In this document: piece by piece, positions 1-10,640 of the stretch | Numbering within the stretch: position 1 is the stretch's first letter | Layout: each line of letters opens with the position of its first letter | Assembly: GCA_016081115.2 (NCBI GenBank) | Contig: JABTTQ020002838.1 | Coordinates: 186,001-250,000, forward strand | Source of the DNA: Rehmannia glutinosa | Lineage: Eukaryota > Streptophyta > Magnoliopsida > Lamiales > Orobanchaceae | Reading direction: 5' to 3' | DNA length: 64,000 bases | Notes under the pieces: model-generated | Seen by the model: the letters and a program-made list of their open reading frames with translations, nothing else | What the model was told of the DNA's origin: nothing | The model's database searches: none | Made by a program: the position numbers and the translations under genes

Positions 1-208
1 GAAGATTACCACAATCTTCCTCCAACGGCACTTTTGAAGATTACTACAATCTTCTTGACCGGTGCAATAAACCTATCTAGTTGTTCCATATAGATTTCAG
101 CATCCATCTCTCCATTCAGAAACACCGTCTTGACATCCATCTGATTAATCTCTAGATTGTGCAAAGCAGCAATCGCGAAAAGCACCCGAATATATGCAAT
201 CCTCGTTA

Positions 209-682
209 CTAGAGAATAAGTATAAAAAAATCGTATCCTTCTTTTTGCTTAGAGCATTTGGCCACAAGCCGAGGTTTATATTTATCAATAGTTCCATCTA
301 CTTTATACTTCTTCTTTTGGATCCATTTACATCCTAAAGGTTTATGACCAGCAGGGAGATCAACTAACTCCCAAGTATGGTTCTGCAGAATGGACTCAAT
401 TTCACTATTGATAGTTTCTTGCCATATCGAGACATTTGGACTACTTAGAGCCTCTTTAATTGAGTTTGGCTCACCATCTAACATGAATGTTATGTAATCA
501 GGTCCAAAAGACTTAGCCGTCTTAGACCTCTTACTGCATCTTGGTTCTTCACTACTTGGTGTTGCACCACTTGCAGTTTCCTGAGTTCTCTTATTAGTAC
601 TCACTCCTAATTTTTCTCTACAAGGGTAGGCATCCTCAAAGAATACAACATTCCTTGATTCGATTACGATACCTTCAATCAT
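209..682 (-). pseudogene. Copia integrase tail / reverse transcriptase N-terminal fragment
   Basis: A 157-codon open stretch carries the Copia reverse-transcriptase entry motif GCKWIQKKKYK near residue 118, followed by an IDKYKPRLVAK-type motif that binds the template strand in this family. The first half is the hydrophilic linker after integrase and includes a SKRSKTAKS basic stretch. The frame closes just after the KEGYDFF motif, so the YVDD catalytic part is not in this frame and would lie left of the window. It overlaps the integrase C-terminal fragment in another frame by a few bases, the mark of a frameshift. Confidence 0.85.
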
Positions 683-942
683 TTCTGGATTTCTAACTTA
701 TGTATCATAAACCGATATGCACTACTTTGGTATGCATATCCCACAAAGACACAATCAACTGTCTTTGGTCCAATTTTAACTTGTTTTGTTTCAGGTATTG
801 CTACCTTAGCCAAACACCCCCACACTTTAAGATATTTATAAGAAGGCTTACGGTTTTTCAACAACTCGTAAGGTATCTTATCTTTCCCTTTAAGTGATAT
901 TTTATTCAATATGTGGTTGACTGTTAAAACAACTCCCCACAC
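679..942 (-). pseudogene. Copia integrase C-terminal fragment
   Basis: This 87-codon stretch contains the plant Copia integrase C-terminal motif order: PYELLKNRKPSYKYLKVWGC, then KIGPKTVDCVFVGYA. It follows the integrase core in element order and is cut from the next block by a frame change. It is not functional alone. Confidence 0.85.
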
Positions 943-1025
943 AGTAATCCGAAACTTATCAACATGGCATTCATCATCTCTTTTAGAATCCGATTTTTGC
1001 GCTCAACGACACCGTTAGACTGTGA

Positions 1026-1226
1026 TTAATATGGTGTTGTTGTTTGATGGTGTGCCCATTGGGTACATAATTCTTCAAATGGTGCAACATATTCGCCACC
1101 TCTATCACTCCAAATTATTTTAATCCGGCTTCCAAATTGATTTTTACCTTCATTTTTATAATTCTTAAAAGCTTTTATGTTTAACCATTGTTTCTTAACA
1201 AGTATAAGTAGCAAAACCTTGTGCAA
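1026..1226 (-). pseudogene. Copia integrase core fragment
   Basis: A 66-codon stretch holds FKNYKNEGKNQFGSRIKIIW followed by SDRGGEY. The D of SDRGGEY is the second acidic residue of the D-D-E catalytic triad in Copia integrases. The expected third block, with the catalytic E (SPQQNGVVER type), is broken after the final TPY. Frame and stops show decay. Confidence 0.85.
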
Positions 1227-2148
1227 TCATCAATAAATGTGGTGAAATAATTTTACCACATTTAGTTTGCACAAATATTAGATCACGCACATTAGTGTAT
1301 ATCAACTCTAAAGGTGGAGTGCTCCTTTCAACCGAGTGAAAAGGTAATTCAGCCATTTTAGCTTCACCACAAACTTCACATTTTCTTTGTGAGTTTACTT
1401 CAGGTAAATTAATTGATTCTAACTTTACCAATCTTTTTATAGTATTCAGATTTACATGTCCTAATCTAATATGCCATAAATTAGAGCACTTAGCAATATA
1501 AATAGAAGAAGATTCATTCTTATTCATATTCTCGCCAAAATGGTGTATAATCATTACATTCATTTTGAATAGTGCTTTGTCTAGATAACTTCTACTAAGG
1601 AACTGTCCAAATTTGATAAATATAAACTTTTCAAACTCAAAAACTAGTCTAAACCCATAGTTGACCAGCAATGAATCCGAAACCAAATTTTTGCGGATGT
1701 CTGGGACATGCAGCACAACCTTTAGCTTCAAATCTTTTCCCGAAGTAAGTTTTAGCACCACCGTTCCAACGCCAGCAACATTAGGAGAGGTGTGATTCCC
1801 CATATGGAGCTTCCTTCCGGTCGATGGGATGTAAGAAGAGAATGCATCCTGATCAGAACAAACATGGTAAGTGGTACCGGTATCCACAAACCATTCTTTC
1901 GGGTTATCCACCAAATTGGTTTCAAACACCACCACCGACATGTCAACGTCTGTCAGCTCCCTTTCTTCAACCACATTAGCATTGGACTGCGGTTTTATTT
2001 TCTTTTTCTTTGGCTGACGACAGTTCTTTGCCATATGGTTCGGTTTGCTACAGTTGTAGGAAGTTCCTTGGAACTTTCCAGCTGCCGATTTCTTGCCTTT
2101 ATCGTTAGGACTTTTCTTCGAATTACTTGATGAATTGTGCTCCATCAA
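1195..2148 (-). pseudogene. Copia gag zinc knuckle, aspartic protease and pre-integrase block
   Basis: This is the longest surviving open stretch of the element (317 codons). Residues 30-43 form a CCHC-type zinc knuckle in which the first cysteine is serine (S30, C33, H38, C43). The protease catalytic triplet D89-T90-G91 sits in WFVDTG. A pre-integrase segment with RLGHVNLNTIKRL and a CEVC zinc-binding pair follows near residues 228-265. The missing knuckle cysteine and the frame exit near the integrase core indicate relaxed selection. The reaction, processing of the Gag-Pol precursor, is family knowledge; it is not expected to be active here. Confidence 0.9.
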
Positions 2149-2237
2149 GTTGGCTTTCTACTCTAAAGGGACAATCTTGGACTTAGATTCAATCCTCCTA
2201 TTGTCTTTCTCAATTATGCGTTTGACAATCAGATCAT

Positions 2238-2790
2238 CTAGTCTATCTCTTTTTGCTTATGTTTGAGATAATTCTTGAAATTCCTCCAACTTGGGGGTAA
2301 CTTCTCAATTAAAACGGCCACTTGGAATGCCTCCGGCAAAGTCATTCTCTTGGCAGAGATTTCATGTAGGATTAACTGGAACTTCTGCACTTGTTCTATC
2401 ATGGTTTTAGAATCAACAATCACAAAATCCAATATTACCGACAACAAATTTCTTTGTGCCGGTATCCTCGGTTTTGTACTTCTTCTCCAAAGATTCCCAT
2501 AATTCTTTGAAGGATTTCACCGCACAATACACATTGTAAAGTGCATCACTAAGTCCGTTTAGGATATAGTTACGACACAGGAAATTGCCCTGGATCCATG
2601 CATCAAACGCAACACATTTTTCAGCATTAGTCTCATTTTCAGCCACCACTGGAGGTCCTCAGTCATATATTTTACTAGGCTCAGACTGGTGAGGTAAAAG
2701 AACATTTTTTGCTGCCACCTCTTAAAGTCGAAACCCATGAACTTCTCGGATTTCTCAGCCTGAGCGGGAGGATGATCGGGGTTCTTCTTG
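2238..2790 (-). pseudogene. Copia gag (capsid) region, fragmented
   Basis: On the minus strand the leader ends near 2790 and runs into gag-like coding: a GFDFKRWQQKM block, then a FDAWIQGNFLCRNYILNGL block (2649-2413), then an LPEAFQVAVLIEKLPPSWRN block (2447-2238). These are the order and motifs of the Copia UBN2-type gag domain. At least two frame changes separate them. Confidence 0.82.
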
Positions 2791-2828
2791 CGCTCGCCAT
2801 CGTGAAGATCAACTAATTACTTTGCGAT

Positions 2829-3411
2829 TGTTGTTTCCAAGTCTACATAAATCAGGAATGCATTCGAGATGACAAACTTACAACAGAAAATGGAAAACAT
2901 TACAGAAAGTAGAACTAGCTATTACTCCTTCTGAAACAGAATAATCAGAAAGTCGAGTCGAGAAGAATCTCTTTCTGCAAAGCAATAACGCCCCGGCTAG
3001 TGCTCACGGTTTGACGTATTGCTTCCAAAGATGAAATGACTTACTTCTTTTGTGTAGTAACACCACTAACACAAAGCTCCTCCGACAATAATGTATTGAA
3101 GATTGGTTGCAGAACTTAAGTGCATAATGCAGAAAAATTGCTTTTTGAGGTATGAATAATGCTATGAATTTTCTGTGTAAAATCTGCAATGCACATCAAT
3201 GAATTTATAGCCAACCATCACATACATGAGATAACTATAAGTAGTGTGCATTAATCCAATTGTAACAACTCAGGTGTTACACCCCACTACTGTATAACGG
3301 ACAAGTTGTGGACTTTCTTCAGGTGACCACTATTTTAGGAGTTACTAACTCTAACAGTCACATGAATCTGGACACCTACAATATCCAATCCAGATTCATT
3401 GGGCTCCAACA
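2829..3411 (-). repeat. 5' LTR of the left-edge Copia element
   Basis: On the minus strand the sequence starts TGTTGG and ends AACAACA, directly before the leader and gag start, so it occupies the 5' LTR position. Length is about 583 bp. A TATA-like CTATAAA lies about 200 bp into the LTR. The partner LTR lies outside the window, so the boundaries rest on the TG...CA ends and on position relative to gag. The flanking TSD cannot be tested. Confidence 0.72.
3203..3210 (-). promoter_or_regulatory. LTR TATA box
   Basis: The minus strand reads CTATAAAT inside the LTR, upstream of the gag region, where the promoter of a Copia LTR is expected. Activity is inferred only from position and sequence. 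Confidence 0.5.
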
Positions 3412-3949
3412 GTCACAGTCCATTTTCGTGTGGCAAAACTTTAATGGACCGGGGCCCAAAGGGCCGGGTCGGGCATGCGCGCGTGTGGCCCACTTGTGAT
3501 CATCGACTTGTGTTATAGTTTATACAACAAATGACACCTTCTAGTAAATAAACTAGGATAAACAATGTTTTGTATTCCATGTGGGATAATGCAAAAGCCT
3601 TTCATGTACATTTACATAATGCTCATTTGTGTGGCTACATTCGTGTATTAATTAATTTCTCACCACCAAATTCGGTTTTGAGAAATAAAAAAATACTACG
3701 AACATCTACTCGAAACGTAGATTAATTATACAATTTAATTCCTCCAGAATCAAATATTTAGCTACCGAAAATTTGGTCAAAGTCGAATCGACACACACTT
3801 TATTAAAACCAAAATTTCCAACAATATATACATATATGTATGTATGGAATCCCATTACTTCGCATCATATGCTTTTTAAGCAAACAATACTAGTTGTTCA
3901 TGCCCAGACCACTATGATAACATAAATAAAGGCACTTTGCCTGGTGGAT
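3412..3949. other. Intergenic DNA without recognisable gene
   Basis: AT-rich DNA with a short GC-rich patch near 3450-3480. No coding region, RNA gene or terminal repeat is supported. Confidence 0.5.
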
Positions 3950-4375
3950 CAACTTGGAGAGGCTTATCTAACAGTTTGTGGCAAATGCCACAATTGACCC
4001 ATACAAAGAAGGCACCACTCCCAAGAGCGCCTCTTTTGCAAGATATTCTATTTTTTTTTTGTTACTCGAGAATGCGCCTATTCCCTATTTTTCTTTTCTT
4101 TTTTTTTTTTTATTTTTTTTGAAAATTAATTTTAAATATTAAATAAATAAACAATTTATTGGATAACTAGAATGTGATATATTACTGAATGAAAAACGCG
4201 ATTATATAATAAAGTCTCCAATACATAATTAAAAAAACAAGACGAACTTTACACATTAAAATACTGGAATAAGATACGACATGCCATTAAAAATATAAGT
4301 ACGACTACACTAAATTATATTTGTGGGGTATTTGTGAAACCCGATTTGTGATAACAGGAAAATAAATAAATAAAT

Positions 4376-4480
4376 AAATAGGGGTTAATATAGGAGTTAT
4401 TTTAGGGGTTAGGTTAGGGGTTAGTTTAGGGGTGAGTTTATAGGTTAATTTAGGAGTTATATTAGGGGTTAATTTAGGAT
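4376..4480 (+). repeat. Degenerate TTAGGGG-type short tandem repeat
   Basis: About eight imperfect units of roughly 12-13 bp, related to TTTAGGGGTTA, lie inside the outer LTR. They resemble plant telomere repeats (TTTAGGG) but have an extra G and variable spacers. This is more likely LTR-internal satellite-like DNA than a true interstitial telomere. Confidence 0.6.
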
Positions 4481-5107
4481 TTAAAAAAATATAAAAATAA
4501 AAATAAAAATTAGCCTATAAATGCATGGTTAACCCACATATTTTTTTCACAACTTTCTAAATTCTCTATAATAGAAAACAAGGGGATCGAGGACTAGGTT
4601 TGTCGTTCAATTTTTCTACATCAAGTATGTGCGGTTATTAAGGTAGGGATTTTTATAGTATTTGTCTTTATTTAATGTTCCATGATTATATTTCATTGAT
4701 TGCAATTTATGTCAAGAGGAAATAAATTCATATAAGCTAGGGGCCATGAAAAGGGTCCTAGATCAAACGTATATTCGGAGTGAACCCGCAATGTTATATG
4801 CAGTAACTGGCTAGTCAGAGGAAAAAGAGGAAATTAATGAATTTATTGTTGTAATTATGTGAATGCTTTTCATGTTATATTAAATATTGACAGATATATC
4901 CCTACTGAGTGAGATGAAGCTCACCCCTATTATTATCATGACTTTCAGGTTGAGGAATCCGGCTGAGGATATGATGTTGTGGATAGTGGAATATATCATG
5001 CTATATTTATATTTTAAATAATTGTGATCGAACTAAATTTTAGATTTATGTCTTTAATTTTTCCGGTTTATGCTTGGAACAATTGTTGGATATTTAATTT
5101 GGAAGAT

Positions 5108-5153
<46 letters not shown>
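5108..5153. repeat. (ATT)n microsatellite
   Basis: An uninterrupted run of ATT units, about 14 copies, lies inside the outer LTR. Confidence 0.95.
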
Positions 5154-5204
5154 CATTATATTTTATTCTTAAGAACTAAAATTCTAAATCAACTTTTTGA
5201 TCAT

Positions 5205-7388
5205 TGTAACGCCCCGATTTGCAAATATATTTGAACGTTATTTTTCTTTAGGGCGTTACTATTTTAGAAAATTTACGAATTAAAATCCAAATTATATTTT
5301 TTTATAACAAAATAGGAATCAAGTTTCTCCAAACCGATATTTAATATTCCTTTAAGATCTTAACACCAACAACCAATAATTTACATATACTCCGCGCTCA
5401 CACACGCAACTTTATCATAAATAAGCAGTGGAAATAGTTTCAACACAAGTTTTGACTCACAACTCGACACATTACTTTTTACAAAATGTAAATAAGCCCA
5501 CATTTAATTTAAACATAAAAGTTAACTTCTTACATAATAAATAAATGAGAATGGGGAGCCCAGGTCGCCATATATACTTTGTCCTGTATCTGAAAATGTT
5601 AAATAGTGGGGTGAGTGTTTTGCACTACACTCAGTGGGGTACACTTAAGCGAATGTGTAATTAATTACAACTAGCATAGATGCATCATACGTGGCATTTG
5701 TACGGACAAGCCGTAACTTTGTAATATGTATGAGCTCATAATGTGAAGTGATCGTCACCACAACAAATAAATATGTAACATGTACGGTACAACCGCAACA
5801 TGAGATTCATGCAAAACATACTAATCATGATGAATTAAACAGTCAACTTGCATTGAATAACAATAGTACGGTTAAGTGTAAAGGTAACCCTACCTTTTTG
5901 ATGTACAATATGATTGTGCGGGGATGCAAGTCTAGTTAAGGCTCAAACTCGTCTCCTAGACAATATAGCATAATATGTCTTAGAAGCCTGGAATAGAAAT
6001 ATAATAATTTATAATAATTTAAATATGCTAGATAAACCTATCCTTCAAATTTGGGGGCATTTGGATGTGAAATGAAGAAATTAGGAGCGAAACGGAATAA
6101 TAAGGATGTTCGGGTCTCGTTTTCTTGAAGTTGGAAGATTGAGGGGCAATTTGGTAATTTTGAATAGACCTTGCGTATGAGAAGGCTATAACAAGACTAT
6201 GGTTCAAATTTGAAGTCAATCGGAGTTCGTATGACCCCTTTGGTCGAAACTTGAGAAAGTTAGGACTTAAGGAATTTTAATTAAAAAGGTTTGGGGTAGT
6301 TTAGTAAAATCTGAAAATTGGTTCCAAAAATCTGAGGTCAATTTCGAATTTCAATAAGCTAATTGGGGTCAAATCCTAATTATGGAAGAGTTAATATGAG
6401 GGAGACTAAACTGAAACTTAAGTGGGTCAAAATGAAGTTTCTGGAAATTTCAACCAAGTCCAAAAGAATTTCAAATTCTAAGTGGTCTCCCCAAAACTCC
6501 ATTACTCCTCACCTTCAACCTCCTCTACACCACCTCCACCCCTTTCCCGTCACCTACACCGCTCGTGGCTGGCGGCGATGAGCTCTCGGCCACCTTAGCA
6601 CGTCACCCACACCAAAAATCACACACACACACACGCACACACGCACAAATACACAGTCACATACGCACGCGCGCACACACACACACACCTGCACATACAC
6701 ATACACATACACATACCTGTACACACACAAACACCTACAAACGTACATCGTCGGCATAGAAGAGCAGGTACAAAAGGAATAAAAAGGGAGAGACCGATTT
6801 GAGGGGGAAAATATAAGAAAAATCATCAACTTCCAACTTCAATTCACTAAGAAATATAACTCCGATCATAAAATTGATTAAGGGTTTTTAAAGTACATGA
6901 AAAGACGAACAAAACAGTATAAGGCTCACCAATTTTGAACCAGTGGATCTCTGGGAATCAGCGATCAAAGTTGATGGGTCGCGTGGGTTTGCGACGGAAT
7001 TTGCAGAACCTTCGTCGGCCATTTTCCGGTGATCCAGATATCCGATCTTAGCGTGGGAGGTGGCGTTAGAAACGTCATGGAATGGGCTTTCTAAAACGTA
7101 ACGTTTGTGAAAATCTAACGGTTGATTCTCCGTAGATCTAGAGTCAAAGATTTCGAAATTTTAACTTTACTGGCTTAATTGCATCGTAATTGACTTGAAA
7201 TAATTCGGTTTTGAATTGAAAATAATAGGTTCCGTAATTAAATTTATAATTTTTCTACCCGAATTATATAATTTAGATAATAATCTTAATTAGCTATAAC
7301 TCCCAATAAGTTACTAATCTAATACCTTAAAATTGCAAAACATTTACCCTAAAATTCCGAGATTCAAAATTTAATGTTGGGTATTACA
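5205..7388. mobile_element. Nested solo-LTR-like element, 2.2 kb
   Basis: It starts TGTAACGCCC and ends GGGTATTACA, an imperfect 10 bp inverted pair with TG...CA ends, as in many plant Ty3-type LTRs. TCAT precedes the TG and follows the CA, a 4 bp duplication. If the boundary is shifted by one base, a 6 bp direct repeat ATCATT is seen instead. Joining the flanks restores a continuous outer LTR. No gag or pol coding is present. An alternative is a DNA element with 6 bp TSD, but the termini favour an LTR. Confidence 0.7.
6616..6735. repeat. (AC)n-rich microsatellite block
   Basis: About 120 bp of compound CA/CACG/CATA repeats. Any open frames here are low-complexity artefacts. Confidence 0.93.
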
Positions 7389-7752
7389 TCATTATTGTGA
7401 TCGCTTTAATTTATAAATTTATGTTTTTTAAAAATATTTTTAGAATACTTTAATTTCATAAATTGGATCGTTACACGATTACACTATTTTTTTTAATTTC
7501 AGATTTTTTTATAAATTACAAAATGCATACTATCATTTCGGATAAGTGAAACTCATTTTTTGGCTAATTTGACTAAATATTCCCACAGAATTACATTTGT
7601 GGGGCATTTGAGTTGGACAAGTTCCGTTTGTTCGCGTACCGGTATAAAGGGTATAATTGGGAATTTTTTTATTCTTATTTGTAATATATTCGAATATATA
7701 TATGAATCAATTTGAATAGGGGCAAGTCTCTTGTGAGACCGTCTCACGGATC

Positions 7753-7945
7753 TATATCCATACCCAAATCCAAACCCTAAAAAAACAAAGAAAAGGAAAG
7801 AGAAGAAATCGACGTATTGATTCGGCAGAATGCTTTAGATCCGTGAGACGGATCTTATATCCATACCCAAATCCAAACCCTAAAAAAACAAAGAAAAGAA
7901 AAGAGAAAAAATCGACGTATTGATTCGGCAGAATGCTTCCTCTCT
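7753..7945. repeat. Tandem duplication, 103 bp period
   Basis: Two near-identical units start at 7753 and 7856. Each holds CCATACCCAAATCCAAACCC, an A-rich stretch and ATCGACGTATTGATTCGGCA. They differ by only a few bases, so the duplication looks recent. Confidence 0.9.
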
Positions 7946-8499
7946 CTCCCCTACGTGTGCCGCCAAGCCTCATCTCTCTCTCTCACTCCCCCAACATTAT
8001 CGAATTGATACCGCAAGCTAACGTTGCAACGCCACCTTAGTTTAGTCAACCAGAATTCTTCTTAAAGAGCATCTAATGGTGTGTCCTTCATTATGCCTTT
8101 GCATTAGAAATCAAATTACAAAAGCAGATTCAATGAAAGAAGGAACGCCTTAAAGAAATAAGGCAATTGATATAGATTAGCTTTTTTGAATGAAAATTAT
8201 TTTTTTCGCAGCACCATTTAATGGATAAATTTTATGCTACACTTTGGTTATTGTTGGTCTTAATTTTGTTTCTTGAAAACTGGTGATAATTGAATATAGG
8301 ATGGTACTTTGCAGCTTATAGAGATTAAGTACTATGTTTTGCAAAATATATGAGATTTGTGTGAACTATTTTTTTTCCAGGTGCTTGTATAATTGTTAAT
8401 GAACAACAATGGAAATTTAAGGCAAAACTGACAATGTCAAAGTGTATGGCAGTGATATAATGTTGAATGAAGGTGAAGACAAAGAATTATTCATTTCGT

Positions 8500-9570
8500 T
8501 TTGCTTTAGCTTTGAAAGTATTATTTTTTTCTCACAAAAGTATTGTTTTTTTAGTTAAAAGTATCACCTTTATTTGTAGATCCTACATGTTTCTAATATA
8601 TTATCCTCCATAAACGAATGAAGACAAAGAAGAAGACATTCTCTGATACACTAAACTCACATCAACCTAAGAAGTTTGGTTCCAAGGCTCATAATACAAT
8701 ATTGTTTTAGTTGTAAATTTTGACTTAATATTGTAATGATTCATGTCAAAAGTATTAAATTGATTCCAAGAGGTTCACATGATATCTAGTGGTGTATTTG
8801 TTTTCCTAATCTTGTGATGTACTTATAATACTTTTCTAACGAGAAGAAATTATTCTACAAGGAATAGAAAGTAATATTTTTCTTTTTAAAAGTGATACTT
8901 TTCTTCTAAAAAGTGACACTTTCATACTAAAAAATGATACTTATGATATTTTTCTATTAAAATAAAATTATTCTACAAGAAATAGAAAGTCATATTTTTC
9001 TATTAGAATGTGATACTTTTCTACTAAAAAGTGATACTTGTAATATTTTTTTTATTAAAATAAAATTATTCTATAAGAAATATAAAGTAATATTTTTCTA
9101 TTGAAAAGTATCATTTTTTGCTTTATAAAGTATCACTTTGAAAAGTAATATTTTTAGGGTAAATGATATATTTTTCGAATAAAAAGTGATAATGAGTTCA
9201 GATATAATATTATTTGGTGATGATACTTGCTGATTAATCCTCAATTGTTTTAGCCATATTTTTTTCTTAATGCAAATGTGTACCTATCGATGATAAGAAG
9301 TGTTACTTTTAGTATTCCAATTGGTACATTCTTATATATTAGTTGATTTGCTTTTCAAGTATATACTAATACTTTACAAAATAAAAGTGTTACATTTCGA
9401 ATAAAAAGTGATACTCTGATACCAAATTATAAATATGACTTTGTAGTTACTGAGTATCGGTTTATATTTTAAAAGTATCAATTTTTACTTTAAAAGTATC
9501 ACTTTAAAACTAATACTCTTCAAAGTAAAAGTGATAATTTTCGAGTAAAAAGTGATACTCTTAAATTAGA
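8500..9570. repeat. Array of AAAGTGATACTTT-type palindromic repeats
   Basis: About 18 copies of AAAGTGATACTTT, or its reverse complement AAAGTATCACTTT, occur with small changes at irregular 15-80 bp spacing. Both orientations are mixed. Each unit is a near-palindrome, so the array could form many small hairpins. No coding is present. Confidence 0.8.
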
Positions 9571-9583
9571 CTGTAAATAATAC

Positions 9584-9700
9584 TTTTTTTTTTTTTTGAA
9601 AATTGACAAAATAAAAATGCGGAAAAGAGGACTTGAACTCAAGTTGTTAGGTGTTGGCCCAACACTTCAAGCCACTAAGCCACAATGACGTTTATGTGAA
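9584..9700 (-). mobile_element. SINE-like tRNA-related retroposon
   Basis: On the minus strand an A-box-like TGGCTTAGTGGC (9682-9671) is followed about 30 bp later by a B-box-like GAGTTCAAGTCC (9640-9629). About 30 bp of unrelated sequence follows, then an A14 tail (9597-9584). Internal RNA polymerase III boxes plus a 3' poly(A) tail are the pattern of a tRNA-derived SINE. The D-loop and T-loop regions look tRNA-like, but a full cloverleaf is not formed, so it is not called a tRNA gene. A TSD was not found, and the 5' end is approximate. Confidence 0.62.
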
Positions 9701-10470
9701 GCAATTATCCGCTAAGTATTTCTTAAGCTGCTTATGAAAGTTGACCGTCTCACATGAGATGGTCTCATGTAAGCATTTGTGTTTGAATATTTGTATTCAA
9801 AATTCTAATCTATTTTTATTGTTGGAAGATAATGTGTTTTTTTGATTCTTTTCAATTTTAGTTTACTACAAAAATACATATTTGAATATATTACAAATAA
9901 GAATAAAAAGGGGAGTAGGTCTGCAAATTTTCCAATTATATCCTCTATACTGGTACACGAACAACCGAAACTTGTCTAACTCAATTACCCCACAAATGTA
10001 ATTTTGTGGGGATGTTTAGTCAAATTAGCCAAAAATGAGTTTCACTTATCCGAAATGATAATATGCATTTTGTAATTTATTAAAAAATTGAAATTAAAAA
10101 AAATTAGTGTAATCGAGTTTTACAAATACCCCCACAAATATAATTTAGTGTAGTCGTACTTATGTTTTAATAACTTATTCCAGTATTTTAATGTGTAATT
10201 TTTTTTTAATTATGTGTTGTACACTTTATTATGTAATCCAAAAATTTGTATTTCTTTAGATTAAAAAAAGAAAAAAAGAAAAATAGGGGGAGTAGGCGCC
10301 CTGGGAGTGGCGCCTCTGCGTAACATATATATATCAAAACCTCCCCTAACCCACCCCAGCTTCGCAAAATTCCACAAACTCTCAAATAACCAACTTGGAG
10401 ACCCTCTCCATGTAGCAACTGGTTGGGGGGAGGACAACACACACACATATTATAATCATATATGGGATAT

Positions 10471-10640
10471 AATTACAAAAATCCCCCCTGAGTTTCACAC
10501 CAATTTAAAAAAAAAAATGTACATAGTTTTGAAAATTACAAAAAAAAATTATTGATATTCAATTTGGTCTTACATTTTTAACATTCAGAAGCAAATAACA
10601 TTTCAAACTTACATTTTATGATTTTTTATGCATGACTGCT
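10471..10640. mobile_element. Truncated MITE of the GGGATAATTAC family
   Basis: It begins GGGATATAATTACAAAAATC and continues with the CCCTGAG-type subterminal sequence seen in the copies at 30847 and 40088. The matching inverted end is missing. Confidence 0.5.

Larger units (their letters stand above)
1..2828 (-). mobile_element. Ty1/Copia retrotransposon internal region, decayed, left-truncated by window edge
   Basis: Read on the minus strand, translated blocks follow the Copia order: gag (about 2790-2238), zinc knuckle and protease (2148 onward), integrase (to about 680), then reverse transcriptase (682-209). Protease and integrase upstream of reverse transcriptase is diagnostic of Copia rather than Ty3. 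The blocks lie in different frames with stops between them, so no polyprotein can be made. The RNase H end and the 3' LTR lie beyond base 1. Coding blocks resemble those of the Copia element at 46267-52718, but the LTR sequences differ, so they are relatives rather than copies of one insertion. This is an old insertion; function is known from the family, decay is seen directly. Confidence 0.93.
4347..7475. mobile_element. Solo LTR (outer), split by a second element
   Basis: It begins TGTGATAAC and ends CGTTACA (TG...CA) and is flanked by a perfect 5 bp duplication, CGATT, at 4342-4346 and 7476-7480. The intact right arm of the surrounding inverted repeat reads CGATTACACT with one CGATT, which gives the empty site and confirms the insertion. 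Removing the nested element at 5205-7388 leaves about 945 bp, a normal LTR size. No internal retrotransposon region is present, so recombination between two LTRs is inferred. Confidence 0.85.
7733..9770. mobile_element. Non-coding element with GTGAGAC/GTCTCAC palindromic ends
   Basis: The left end carries TGTGAGACCGTCTCAC (7733) and the right end CCGTCTCACATGAGATGGTCTC (from about 9746), so both ends carry the same palindromic motif. The middle is AT-rich and filled with AAAGTGATACTTT-type repeats. The same two ingredients recur in a MYB intron at 32735-33515, which suggests a dispersed family. No coding was found. TSDs could not be fixed because the ends are palindromic. Confidence 0.5.
3950..10410. 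repeat. Long inverted repeat (arms about 0.5-0.6 kb) with nested insertions in the left arm
   Basis: The left arm is 3950-4346 plus 7476-7700; the right arm, as reverse complement, is about 9895-10410. Shared landmarks are AGTACGACTACACTAAATTA at 4290 (inverse at 10145), TTTCGGATAAGTGAAACTC at 7537 (inverse at 10035), and a GGGAGTGG..GCGCC block at about 4020-4070 (inverse at 10290-10320). The outer ends near 3950 and 10410 fade gradually, so they are approximate. No protein-coding capacity was found between the arms. It may be a non-autonomous DNA transposon with long terminal inverted repeats, or a foldback element. Confidence 0.75.

Noticed and set aside
4376..4480. True interstitial telomere
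   Set aside because: Units are not TTTAGGG and vary in length. The array sits inside an LTR-like element with its own TSD.
6554..6829. Overlapping open frames on both strands rich in His/Thr or Val/Cys
   Set aside because: They are translations of a CA/GT microsatellite and not genes.
9610..9690. A tRNA gene on the minus strand
   Set aside because: A- and B-box-like sequences exist, but a full cloverleaf with paired acceptor stem is not formed and a poly(A) tail follows, so a SINE fits better.
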